Shown in pieces: positions 17,610-25,519 of a stretch of 64,000 nucleotides of DNA. This DNA comes from Caballeronia glebae (GTDB taxonomy: Bacteria > Pseudomonadota > Gammaproteobacteria > Burkholderiales > Burkholderiaceae), in NCBI RefSeq assembly GCF_001545035.1, contig NZ_FCOJ02000033.1, forward strand, positions 1 to 64,000, in the 5' to 3' direction. Numbering within the stretch: position 1 is the first letter of the stretch; each line of letters starts with the position of its first letter. A program made the translations under genes and the position numbers. Below the pieces are notes generated by a model. That model made no database searches. It saw only the letters and a list, made by a program, of their open reading frames with translations, and had not been told where the DNA came from.

Positions 17610-19030
17610 TGCCCGAGCGCCGACCAGTACGGCGCGAACAGATGCACCGACAGCCAGTAACCGATCACGACATTGACCACGACGCCCGCCGTGAACGCCG
17701 CGAGCGGCTTCGCGCCGGTTCCGGCGAGCGTCGCGAAACGCGTCGTCAGCCCGATGCTCAGGAAGCAGAACGTGAACGCCCAGGTGCGCAGCGCGACGAT
17801 CGGCGCGACGAACGCGGGCGTGACGACGCTGCGATAATCCGCCAGCGTATAGTGCGACGCGATCCACGTGACGATGGCCGACGCGATGACGAAGCCGATC
17901 ACGAACTTCGGAAAGCGCGTCCAGATCTCCCGCGCGCTCGGTTTCGCCTGCACGCCGTCGGCGCCGTCGGCGCTGTCGCGCTCCCAGCGTGTGGTCGCGA
18001 CGATCGCCAGCACGAACGCCCAGATGCCGATCCAGATATCGCGCCCGACGACTTTCATCAGCACGAAGGCCTGCAGCGACGCGTCGGGTGCGCCGGCCAC
18101 GACGCCGGGCGCATGCCGCGCGAAATCGCCGTATGCCTGCGCGGCGGCGATACCGGCTGCATCGGCGAATTCGGAGGTGCCGATCCACGCGCCCGCGACG
18201 CCCGTCGGCAGACCGAGTGCGCGCGAGACGGCGGGCAGCGCGAACACCATCACGATGGCCCACACGACGACCAGCGTAATCGCCACCGACGCCTGCTCGC
18301 GCCGCGCGCGCACGGCTCCCGCGATCGCGATAGCCGCCGACACGCCGCATACCGCGCCGCCGACGCCCAGCACGGCGGCAAAACGCTTGTCGATGTCGAA
18401 CGCGCGCGCCACGCCGTAAATCACGAAGAAGGTCACGAGCGACACGATGGTCGCCTGCCCGATCGCGACCGGGCCCGCCCAGACGATCAGCGTGAGGGGC
18501 AGCGTTGCGCCGAGCAGCACGATGCCGACCTTGATATAAAACTCGACGCGCAAGGCCGGCGCGAGCCATGCGGGCAAGGTGAACAGATTCGACACGATCA
18601 GCCCGAGCGCCAGCGCGATCAGCGGCGGTTCGAGGTTGTAGGCGCTCGCCTGCGCCCACGCGCCCGCCGCGAAGACGAGCGTCGAGACGATGAAGACGAC
18701 GAGAAAGCCCGCGAGGAACTGTCCGACGGGCAGGCCCAGCGCGGCGATCGCAATCGAGAACACCGCCGCGAACGCGATGAATAGCGCGACGAAGCCGCCC
18801 GCATGCTTGCCGAGATCGCCCGCGAGTTGTCCGATGCTGGCCCATTTCGCCGGCGCGACCGCCAGCCATTTGATGCTGCTGCCCGAGGCGAACAACCCAT
18901 ACGCAACGACGATTGCGAGCAAGCCGATGCCGACCGCCCACCAATCCTCCGTGCCGAATGGCTTGCGCGCGCCGCGCGTCGGTACCGCGTTCGCGGCGAC
19001 GGCGTCACCGGCAATCGATCTGTCGCTCAT
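17606..19030 (-). CDS. YeiH/UPF0324-family putative sulfate exporter
   Basis: This polytopic protein of 474 residues has about eleven hydrophobic segments, including ALGLIVSNLFTLPAWLAP and FAAVLGVGGAVCGVSAAIAIAGAV, the latter a hallmark of the YeiH (UPF0324) family. I chose the ATG at 19030, preceded by a GGGGA element. Family members are annotated as putative sulfate exporters and are often under CysB-type control. Beside C-S cleaving enzymes it could vent surplus sulfite or sulfate. It heads a same-strand series with the Cys-rich, CmcJ-like and LLM genes. Confidence 0.85.
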   Translation of the reverse strand: MSDRSIAGDAVAANAVPTRGARKPFGTEDWWAVGIGLLAIVVAYGLFASGSSIKWLAVAPAKWASIGQLAGDLGKHAGGFVALFIAFAAVFSIAIAALGLPVGQFLAGFLVVFIVSTLVFAAGAWAQASAYNLEPPLIALALGLIVSNLFTLPAWLAPALRVEFYIKVGIVLLGATLPLTLIVWAGPVAIGQATIVSLVTFFVIYGVARAFDIDKRFAAVLGVGGAVCGVSAAIAIAGAVRARREQASVAITLVVVWAIVMVFALPAVSRALGLPTGVAGAWIGTSEFADAAGIAAAQAYGDFARHAPGVVAGAPDASLQAFVLMKVVGRDIWIGIWAFVLAIVATTRWERDSADGADGVQAKPSAREIWTRFPKFVIGFVIASAIVTWIASHYTLADYRSVVTPAFVAPIVALRTWAFTFCFLSIGLTTRFATLAGTGAKPLAAFTAGVVVNVVIGYWLSVHLFAPYWSALGQ

Positions 19031-19169
19031 CGTCTTCCCCTTGTGTGCGCCGCGGGTAACGCTTGAGTATGAAAGTCTCATCCCCGGCGGAAATGACTTT
19101 TTTGTCTTTCGATATAGCTGGCGATAATGCGTGCGCGCGGCGCGCCCTAACCAATCAGGCTTCATATCT

Positions 19170-19179
19170 TTATCAGAAG
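19170..19179 (-). promoter_or_regulatory. candidate shared element CTTCYRATAA (copy 2)
   Basis: CTTCTGATAA on the minus strand, in the divergent region between yeiH-like (start 19030) and the DszA-like gene (start 19269). It is identical to the copy upstream of the encapsulin gene. See the matching entries at 11183, 23557 and 34186. Confidence 0.3.
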
Positions 19180-19187
19180 GCCTTGGC

Positions 19188-19223
19188 ACGACGATTTCGG
19201 CTTAGCTTCTGAAAAATCGTCGT
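19188..19223. promoter_or_regulatory. 10-bp inverted repeat, probable operator in a divergent promoter
   Basis: A perfect inverted repeat: ACGACGATTT at 19188-19197 and AAATCGTCGT at 19214-19223, separated by 16 bases. A further copy of the right half, ATCGTCGTTT, lies at 19251-19260, 35 bases after the matching bases of the first. The site lies 46 bases before the DszA-like ATG and 158 bases before the YeiH ATG. It could be bound by a dimeric regulator controlling one or both genes. It lacks a terminal T-tract and is not placed as a terminator. Confidence 0.55.
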
Positions 19224-19268
19224 TTAGCGCTGGCGCGGTCGCTGCAGATAATCGTCGTTTCACTCATC

Positions 19269-20702
19269 ATGCACCCTACTCTTGCGTTCGCCGCACGTCC
19301 TTTCATGAGCAAGAAGCACATCATTCTGAACGCGTTCAACATGAACTGCGTCGGCCATATCAATCATGGCCTCTGGACCCATCCGCGCGATCGTTCGACG
19401 GACTACCGAAAGCTTTCGTACTGGACCGGCCTCGCGAAACTGCTCGAACGCGGCCTCTTCGACGGCCTGTTCATTGCGGATATCGTCGGCGTGTACGACA
19501 TCTATCAGCAGTCGGTCGATGTCACGCTGAAGGAATCGGTGCAACTGCCCGTCAACGATCCGATGATGCTCATCTCCGCGATGGCCGCCGCCACGCAGAA
19601 TCTCGGCTTCGGCGTCACGGTGAATCTCACGTATGAAGCGCCCTATCTGCTCGCGCGGCGCTTCTCGACGCTCGATCATCTGACCGAAGGCCGCATCGGC
19701 TGGAACATCGTGACGGGCTACCTCGACAGCGCCGCGCGCGCGATGGGCGGCGCCCAAATGATCCCGCACGACGAACGCTACGACCGCGCCGACGAATATC
19801 TCGACGTGCTCTACAAGCTGTGGGAAGGAAGCTGGCAGGACGACGCCGTGCGGCGCGACCGCGAAGCGCGCGTGTTCGCCGATCCCGCGAAGGTGCGTGA
19901 AGTCCGGCATCGCGGCCGCTATTACGACGTCGCGGGTTATCACCTGTGCAAGCCTTCGCCGCAGCGCACGCCGGTGCTGTTCCAGGCGGGATCGTCGGGA
20001 CGCGGCCAGGCGTTCGCCGTGCGACACGCCGAATGCGTGTTCGTGTCGAGCCAGAGCAAGGAAGGCACGCGCAAGCTGGTCGACGCGTTGCGCGCGCAAG
20101 CGGTCGCCGCCGGACGCGCCGCGGACGATCTGAAGATCATCATGGGCATTACCGTCGTGGTCGGACGCACGCAGCGCGAGGCTGAGGAGAAGTTTGCCGA
20201 ATACGCGCGCTACGCAAGTCCCGAGGCGGGCTTGGCGCACTTCGCGGCGGGCAGCGGCATCGACTATTCGACCTACGCGCCCGATGACGAACTCGCGCCG
20301 CCGTGCGGTCACAAGGGACGCGGCATCGAATCGTCGGTGCAGCGCGCAACCGATGGCAAGCGCGGCGTCACCGTGCGGCATCTGCTCGATCAAATGCAAC
20401 TGGGCGGACGTTATACGACCATCGTCGGAGACCCCGTGCACGTGGCGGATGCGCTGCAATCCTGGGTCGACGAAGCCGGCGTCGATGGCTTCAATCTCGC
20501 ACGCACGGTGACGCCGGAGAGCTACGAGGATTTCATCGATCTCGTCATTCCCGAGTTGCAGACGCGCGGCATCTACAAGACGGTGTATGCAGAGGGCACG
20601 CTGCGCGAAAAGCTCTTCGGCGACGGCGCGCGGCTCGGTCCGCGTCACACGGGTGCGGGCTTTCGCGATCTGTCGGACGCAACGGCCACGCAAGCGCGAT
20701 GA
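19269..20702 (+). CDS. NtaA/SnaA/DszA-family FMNH2-dependent monooxygenase
   Basis: This 477-residue LLM flavin monooxygenase has family landmarks: ILNAFNMNCVGHINHGLWTHP at the N-terminus, FIADIVGVYDIY, GRIGWNIVTGYLDSAARAMG, and LFQAGSSGRGQAFA. DszA members cleave sulfones and NtaA/SnaA members act on nitrilotriacetate or pristinamycin, so the organosulfur context favours a sulfone or sulfonate substrate. An internal Met at 19305 (MSKKHII) is an alternative start. A fragment of a DppC-type permease gene overlaps the stop as ATGA. Confidence 0.88.
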   Translation: MHPTLAFAARPFMSKKHIILNAFNMNCVGHINHGLWTHPRDRSTDYRKLSYWTGLAKLLERGLFDGLFIADIVGVYDIYQQSVDVTLKESVQLPVNDPMMLISAMAAATQNLGFGVTVNLTYEAPYLLARRFSTLDHLTEGRIGWNIVTGYLDSAARAMGGAQMIPHDERYDRADEYLDVLYKLWEGSWQDDAVRRDREARVFADPAKVREVRHRGRYYDVAGYHLCKPSPQRTPVLFQAGSSGRGQAFAVRHAECVFVSSQSKEGTRKLVDALRAQAVAAGRAADDLKIIMGITVVVGRTQREAEEKFAEYARYASPEAGLAHFAAGSGIDYSTYAPDDELAPPCGHKGRGIESSVQRATDGKRGVTVRHLLDQMQLGGRYTTIVGDPVHVADALQSWVDEAGVDGFNLARTVTPESYEDFIDLVIPELQTRGIYKTVYAEGTLREKLFGDGARLGPRHTGAGFRDLSDATATQAR

Positions 20703-20965
20703 GTCATTCAGCGCCCTTGCTTCAGATTCTCTCCGAAGCGGCGTTTTCGTTTCCCGGGCTCGGCGATCCGAACGTGGTGAGCTGGGGCTCGACGGTCGGC
20801 ATGGGACGCGAAGCGCTGCGCACCGCGTGGTACATGATCGCCGTGCCGGGCTCGGCAATCGCGCTGACGGTGCTGGCGTTCGATCCGCGGCTCGCGAAGC
20901 ATCGCCGCGCGGATGCGGCGTCGCACCCGGAAGCGCTCGAAGGGCTCGAAGGGCTGCGGCCTTGA
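20699..20965 (+). pseudogene. C-terminal remnant of a DppC-type ABC permease
   Basis: An 88-codon frame whose ATG overlaps the stop of the DszA-like gene. It contains the conserved C-terminal permease segment ILSEAAFSFPGLGDPNVVSW followed by GREALRTAWYMIAVPGSAIALTVLAF. After LAF the usual NLLGDGLNDALNPR stretch is lost and the frame jumps to DPRLAKHRR, as expected from an internal deletion. A full DppC-like permease has about 280-300 residues. The first five transmembrane helices and the EAA loop are absent, so transport is not expected. It may be translated by coupling. Confidence 0.75.
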
Positions 20966-20991
20966 TCGCATGCGCGATGTCCGGCCGCAGC
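20953..20991. terminator. long hairpin between convergent genes
   Basis: Perfect 9-bp arms GCTGCGGCC (20953-20961) and GGCCGCAGC (20983-20991) enclose a second stem ATCGC/GCGAT. The hairpin spans the ends of the permease remnant (stop 20965) and metQ (stop 20995), which converge. It has no T-tract, so it is a bidirectional terminator candidate or a transcript-stabilising stem. Confidence 0.5.
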
Positions 20992-20994
20992 GCA

Positions 20995-21807
20995 TCAGTT
21001 CGACGGCTTCGAGAATCCCGCGAAGCGCTGGTCGATCACCCGTTCGAATTCCGCCGATTTGTACGCCTTCGCGATATCCGCCACATACGGCTTGTTCAGA
21101 TCGGCGGAACGCACCGCGACGAGATTCAGGTAGTACGGCGGAATCTTTTCGAGCAACTGCGCGTCCGTGAGTTTGAGGCCCGCCGCGAGCGCGAAGTTGC
21201 CGTTGACGAACGCATAATCGACGTCATCCAGCGAGCGCGGCAGTTGCGCGGCCTCCAGCGGCACGAGCTTGATCTTGTGCGGATTCGACGCGATATCGCG
21301 CTCCGACGACCTCACCGGATCGACTCCCGGCTTGAGCGTCACCCAGCCGAGTTGCTGCAGAAGGATGATCGCGCGCGCCTGGTTGGTGACGTCGTTGGGC
21401 AGGGAAACGGTCGCGCCATCCTTCAGTTCGTCGAGCCGCTTGTGCTTGTGGCTGTAAAGACCGATGGGCGCGGTCGGCACCTTCACGAGTCCCGACAGCG
21501 CGAGCTTGCGATCCTCCGAGAACTTCTTCAGATACACCTCGTGCTGGAACGCATTGGCGTCGAGCGCGCCGTCGGCGAGCGCGAGATTCGGCTGAACATA
21601 GTCGCTGAACTCGACGATCGTCACCTTGTAACCTTCCCTCTCCAGTTGCGGCTTGATACCGTAGCGAATCTGGTCCGAGTAGGGACCGGCGGTCGCGCCG
21701 AAGCGAATCTCCGGCTTGTTCGGATCGGCGCCGTAGGAAGGCGATGCAAGCACGGCGCTCAGCGCGATCGCCAGCATGCCGGCTCGCCAAGAACGGGACT
21801 TTTTCAT
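20995..21807 (-). CDS. metQ: MetQ/NlpA-family substrate-binding protein
   Basis: A 270-residue periplasmic protein with a Sec signal (MKKSRSWRAGMLAIALSAVL, cleavage near SYG-ADP). It lacks the lipobox cysteine seen in most MetQ lipoproteins. NlpA-family landmarks are IRFGATAGPYSDQIRYGIKP, NAFQHEVYLKKF, ATVSLPNDVTNQARA and a tail of YKSAEFERVIDQRF. The start at 21807 has a strong AGGAGA. No metN or metI gene is adjacent, so the ATPase and permease must lie elsewhere. The ligand is probably methionine or a related sulfur compound. It is divergent from a DszC-like gene. Confidence 0.85.
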   Translation of the reverse strand: MKKSRSWRAGMLAIALSAVLASPSYGADPNKPEIRFGATAGPYSDQIRYGIKPQLEREGYKVTIVEFSDYVQPNLALADGALDANAFQHEVYLKKFSEDRKLALSGLVKVPTAPIGLYSHKHKRLDELKDGATVSLPNDVTNQARAIILLQQLGWVTLKPGVDPVRSSERDIASNPHKIKLVPLEAAQLPRSLDDVDYAFVNGNFALAAGLKLTDAQLLEKIPPYYLNLVAVRSADLNKPYVADIAKAYKSAEFERVIDQRFAGFSKPSN

Positions 21808-21965
21808 AAGGTTCTCCTCTTGCGCCTCGCGTCTGCGATGGAAGCGAAGCAGTGGTCGTGGATCAATGCGCCACAAGCTTACGAACCGGCCATGAAAACG
21901 CAAACCAACGAATCAATCTATGGTTTTCTGCATCAGCGAAGCCGCAACGATCAGGAGATAACGCA

Positions 21966-23138
21966 ATGAGTCGCACCGAAGACACCGCATGGTTCGAGCC
22001 GCTGAATGCGGTGTTGCATGAATGGGCGAAGACGGCCGCCGCGCGCGACAAGGCCGGCGGAACGGCTTTTCACGAGCGGCGTCTGCTGCGCGAAAGCGGC
22101 CTGCTCGGGCTTTCGCTTCCCGTCGAGTTCGGCGGGCAAGGCGCGGCGTGGTCGACCACGCTCGATGTCGTGCGGCGCATGGCTCAGGTCGACAGCTCGC
22201 TCGCGCATCTGTTCGCGTTTCATCATCTGCAACTGGCGACTATTCGCCTGTTCGGAAGCGACGCACAGAATCATCGCTGGCTCGGCGAAACCGTCGCGCA
22301 AGGATGGTTCTGGGGCAACGCGCTCAATCCGCTCGACAAGAGCACGCGCGCCCTGCCCGATGCCAACGGCTATCTCTTCGATGGCCGCAAGAGCTTCTGC
22401 TCCGGCGCACGCGATTCCGACCAGTTGCTGGCCTCCGCTTTCGATGACGACGGGCGCTTGCTCATCGGCGTGACGCCGACGAATCGCGCGGGCATCACCG
22501 TGCTCGACGACTGGGACAACATGGGGCAGCGTCAGACCGACAGCGGCACGGTGGTGTTCGAGCGCGTGCCCATCGCCACGGACGAATTGCTGCTGCAACC
22601 CGGACCGCTTTCCAGCCCGTTCGCCACGTTGCGGCCGCTGCTCGCGCAGTCGATCCTGAGCCATATCTATCTGGGCATCGGCGAAGGCGCGCTTCAGGCC
22701 GCGCGCGACGCAACGCTCGCGCAGACGCGGCCGTGGATCGCATCGAGCGCGGCGCGTCCCGCCGACGATCCCTACGTGCTCGCGCATTTCGGCGACTTCT
22801 GGATCGCGCTCGAAGGCGCGCGTCTCTTGGTCGAACGCGCGATGCAGGCGTTCGATCGGGCGTGGTCGCGCGGCCTTGCATTGACCGAAGATGAACGAGG
22901 CGAAGTGGCCGTCGCGGTGGCGGCGTCGAAGGTGGCGGCGGCGCGCGCGGGTCTGGAGGTCGCGCATCGCATGTTCGAAGTGACGGGCGCGCGCTCGACC
23001 ACGGCGGCGTTGCGCCTCGACCGCTTCTGGCGCAACGTGCGCGTGCATACGCTGCACGATCCGATCGACTACAAGGTGCGCGAGTTGGGCGAATGGGCGC
23101 TCAACTCGCGCGTTCCGAAGCCTTCGTTCTATTCCTGA
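21966..23138 (+). CDS. acyl-CoA-dehydrogenase-fold flavin monooxygenase (DszC/SfnB-like), copy 2
   Basis: The protein has 390 residues, with SD AGGAG nine bases before the ATG at 21966. Landmarks are GLSLPVEFGGQGAAWSTTLD, ITVLDDWDNMGQRQTDSGTV and the DszC-type end ALRLDRFWRNVRVHTLHDP. The DNMGQRQTDSGTV block is characteristic of reduced-flavin-dependent members rather than fatty-acid dehydrogenases. It is divergent from metQ and overlaps the DUF3088 gene tail to tail by ten bases. It probably acts with an LLM partner in desulfurisation. The substrate is unknown. Confidence 0.85.
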   Translation: MSRTEDTAWFEPLNAVLHEWAKTAAARDKAGGTAFHERRLLRESGLLGLSLPVEFGGQGAAWSTTLDVVRRMAQVDSSLAHLFAFHHLQLATIRLFGSDAQNHRWLGETVAQGWFWGNALNPLDKSTRALPDANGYLFDGRKSFCSGARDSDQLLASAFDDDGRLLIGVTPTNRAGITVLDDWDNMGQRQTDSGTVVFERVPIATDELLLQPGPLSSPFATLRPLLAQSILSHIYLGIGEGALQAARDATLAQTRPWIASSAARPADDPYVLAHFGDFWIALEGARLLVERAMQAFDRAWSRGLALTEDERGEVAVAVAASKVAAARAGLEVAHRMFEVTGARSTTAALRLDRFWRNVRVHTLHDPIDYKVRELGEWALNSRVPKPSFYS

Positions 23139-23488
23139 GCGTCATGCACCTTCGGGAAGCCGTGCCGCTGCGCCAGCAACGCGAGAATGCGGCGCGTATC
23201 GGTGACAAAGCGCTTTTCGCCGAGCGACTGCGCATCGGGCGGCGCGGGGTATTCGTCGCCGAGCACGAGCACGGGCAGACTCTGATGTTGCTCGCTCAGC
23301 GCTTCGACCGCCGCCCGGCGCGGACGCTCGAACGGCACACGGCGAATGTCGAGCCGCGCGCTGCGCGCTGAATCGCTCGCAAGCAGTCCTTCGATCGGCG
23401 CGCCATCCGGACAGATGAAGGTTTCGCCCGGCCGCTTTGGATCGGTGAAGCCCGGCTCCAGCAGAATCAGCAAATCGCGTTGGGTCAT
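23129..23488 (-). CDS. DUF3088 family protein
   Basis: This 119-residue protein starts at the ATG at 23488 (MTQRDLLILLEPGFTDPKRP). Its pattern matches DUF3088: LEPGFxDP, a Cys in FICPDGAPIEGLLAS, QSLPVLVLGDE, FVTDTRRILALLAQRHGFP. The fold is predicted to be thioredoxin-like, with one remaining Cys. Function is unknown; the family often sits beside sulfur or sulfonate genes. The CTTCCGATAA element is 68 bases upstream. The gene end overlaps the DszC-like gene by ten bases. Confidence 0.78.
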   Translation of the reverse strand: MTQRDLLILLEPGFTDPKRPGETFICPDGAPIEGLLASDSARSARLDIRRVPFERPRRAAVEALSEQHQSLPVLVLGDEYPAPPDAQSLGEKRFVTDTRRILALLAQRHGFPKVHDAQE

Positions 23489-23556
23489 GGTGTGTGCATG
23501 CGTGGTTGAAACGCCGATCAGCGTAGCCCAAGCCGCGCGGCGATTGGAACGAATCT

Positions 23557-23566
23557 CTTCCGATAA
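23557..23566 (+). promoter_or_regulatory. candidate shared element CTTCYRATAA (copy 3)
   Basis: CTTCCGATAA lies 68 bases upstream of the DUF3088 start and inside the short gap after the truncated DszC-like fragment. It differs by one base from the copies at 19170 and 34186. Confidence 0.25.
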
Positions 23567-23586
23567 CGAAATCTGCCGCGCGAAGG

Positions 23587-23958
23587 CTACAGCGCGCCAT
23601 GTCGCGGCGGCGCCTGGCCGTTCAGGAAGTAATTCCCCACCGCGTGATACTTCCAGCGCACCGGATCGTGCAGCGTGTGCGTGCGCGCGTTGCGCCAGAA
23701 ACGGTCGAGGTTGTGCGCGGCGCGCGGGGACGCCGAGCCCGCCAGTTCGAAGAGCTTCTCGCTCGCTTCGAGCGCGATGCGCGTGGTGAGAACCTTCGCC
23801 TCCGCGACGGCGATCGAAGCCCGCGCGCTCGCGTCTGCATCGATCGGACCGCGCGCGAGAGCGTCGAGCGTCCCGCCCGCCTCGCGCAACACTTCGTGCG
23901 CGGCATGCAGATCGATTTGCAACCGGCCGATGTCCGCGATGATGTACGGATCGTCCAT
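23587..23958 (-). pseudogene. C-terminal remnant of a DszC/SfnB-like flavoprotein
   Basis: A 123-codon frame corresponding only to the C-terminal helical bundle of the family: YIIADIGRLQIDLHAAHEVL, then AEAKVLTTRIALEASEKLFEL and LDRFWRNARTHTLHDPVRWK. Compared with the intact 390-residue copy at 21966-23138, about 270 N-terminal residues with the flavin site are missing. No upstream continuation in any frame was found before 24060. It is a deletion remnant, not an active enzyme. Confidence 0.75.
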
Positions 23959-24230
23959 GGCAAGTTCGCAGCGATGACGGAAGAAACGCGCGATGCGTCA
24001 CCTTCGATGTGCGTCATTGGATCATCCGCGCCGCGCTTTGACTAACGAGCAATCGTGCAATGCATATCAGCGCCGATGCGAGCCCGTCAATCGGCGAAGG
24101 CGCGTTCGCGCATAACCTTAGCTCAATTCATGCGTTCCGCTTCCTGAACCGGCTGGCTATGATTATTCGTCTTAGCCGTCCGCTGAATAACCGCGTCGCG
24201 CGGCGTCCCGTCTTGTCCGGAGTCTTCAAC

Positions 24231-24869
24231 TTGTCCCGAATCGAAACCTTTCGCCGGCCGCTCGTGGTCGGAATTGGCGGTACGACCCGTCCCGTATCGT
24301 CGACCGAGCGCGCGCTGGGTTTCGCGCTGCGAGGCGCCGAGGAATCCGGCGCGCGCGTGCGTCTGTTCGGCGGTGCGTTTCTATGCAGCCTGCCGCACTA
24401 CTCGCCCGATTCGCGCGAGCTCACCGATGCGCAGCGCGAATTGATCGAAGCCGTGCGCGACGCCGATGCCCTCATCATCGCGACGCCGGGGTATCACGGC
24501 GGCATCTCCGGCCTCGTCAAAAACGCGCTCGACACACTGGAAGAGTTGCGCGACGACGAGCGTCCCTATCTCGATGGACGCGCGGTCGGCAGCATCGTCA
24601 CCGCTTATGGCTGGCAAGCGGCGGGCACGGTGCTCACGTCCCTGCGCTCGATCGTGCACGCGCTGCGCGGATGGCCGACGCCCTTCGGCGCCGCCGTCAA
24701 CACGCTTGAAACGCGCTTCGAGACCGCCGAGCATTGTTCGGACCCGAAGGTCGTCGAGCAACTCGTCACCGTGGGGCAGCAGGCGTCGAACTTCGCGCTG
24801 GCGTTCGGCTCGCATCGGCCCGATGCGTGGCATGCGGTGAAGCGCGAGGCGGTGCTCACGGGGCGCTGA
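24231..24869 (+). CDS. NAD(P)H-dependent FMN reductase (SsuE-like)
   Basis: This 212-residue flavodoxin-like reductase begins at TTG 24231, preceded by GGAG; the frame is open back to 24060 but the extra 57 residues look non-coding. Landmarks are VVGIGGTTRPVSSTERAL (the phosphate-binding GGTTRP loop) and IIATPGYHGGISGLVKNALD (the flavin loop). It would supply FMNH2 to the LLM and DszC-like monooxygenases around it. It is the only flavin reductase in the window, so it may serve several of them. Confidence 0.85.
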   Translation: MSRIETFRRPLVVGIGGTTRPVSSTERALGFALRGAEESGARVRLFGGAFLCSLPHYSPDSRELTDAQRELIEAVRDADALIIATPGYHGGISGLVKNALDTLEELRDDERPYLDGRAVGSIVTAYGWQAAGTVLTSLRSIVHALRGWPTPFGAAVNTLETRFETAEHCSDPKVVEQLVTVGQQASNFALAFGSHRPDAWHAVKREAVLTGR

Positions 24870-24909
24870 GCCGGGTCGTCCATGCACCTGTTCACGCTAC
24901 ACGCGCGGC

Positions 24910-25206
24910 TCATGCGTGACTCGTGCGCATCGGGATCTTCGACTCGGGAGCGGCATCGATCACGCTGACGCGACCGATGCCCGCGCGCCGCAATGCGAAC
25001 GCTGCGCTCGTCCGTCCATCGCCGACGATGGGCACGTTGTGATCGAGGCGTGGCCGTCCGACGACCCTGCCCTCGGGATCGGCGCCGATGAGACGCAGGG
25101 TTTCGCGCGCGTGCTGGTCGTGCGAAGGGAACGATTGATTCGTGCACCGGGCATTCGGTGAAGCGTGTCGGGCGATCCAGTATCGGCGTCGATACGCGCA
25201 TCGCAA
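24910..25206 (-). pseudogene. N-terminal remnant of an FAD/NAD(P)-binding monooxygenase
   Basis: From about 25110 the frame resembles the start of flavin-containing monooxygenases. The segment HNVPIVGDGRTSAAFALRRA keeps the order of a dinucleotide-binding motif but has GDGRTS where GxGxxG is expected. IGRVSVIDAAPES follows, and the frame ends after MRTSHA. Nothing of the remaining 300 or more residues is left. Flavin monooxygenases of this type accompany sulfonate desulfurisation genes in related bacteria, so it is probably another decayed member of the island. Confidence 0.55.
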
Positions 25207-25519
25207 ACGAATGTTTCGTGCTTTTCAATTTCATCGCGGTGCTTCGGGCGAGCGCGTCGGAAAACACGCGAAGTGCATACGGGCGCAACACCCACTTGCT
25301 TTGCATACCGAATCATATTGTGCGTACTGAAGGACTCGCTCTTCGAAGCGGGCGACGCGTCGGCAACCTAGCACGTTGCAAACGCGAACGCGAACGCGTA
25401 GGGCACGCCATATCACTGAAACGCATATGCATCACACGAAGCGTTGTTTTGCGGGCGAGCGGCGCGACGATAAGCTGACGGCTTGCCCGCCGAACCCTCC
25501 GCCTCGACGCGAACTCATC
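25207..25519. other. intergenic region upstream of an AraC-type regulator
   Basis: About 310 bases with lower GC in the middle (25300-25330). I see no gene. It should hold the promoter of the AraC-type regulator. Confidence 0.35.

Noticed and set aside
17417..18784. 455-residue plus-strand Arg/Asp-rich open frame
   Set aside because: Shadow of the YeiH membrane protein gene; no domain visible.
19184..19199. Possible sigma-54 promoter (TGGCACG then TTTCG)
   Set aside because: The -12 GC is absent, and the bases belong to the inverted repeat.
19260..20858. 532-residue minus-strand open frame
   Set aside because: Shadow of the DszA-like monooxygenase gene.
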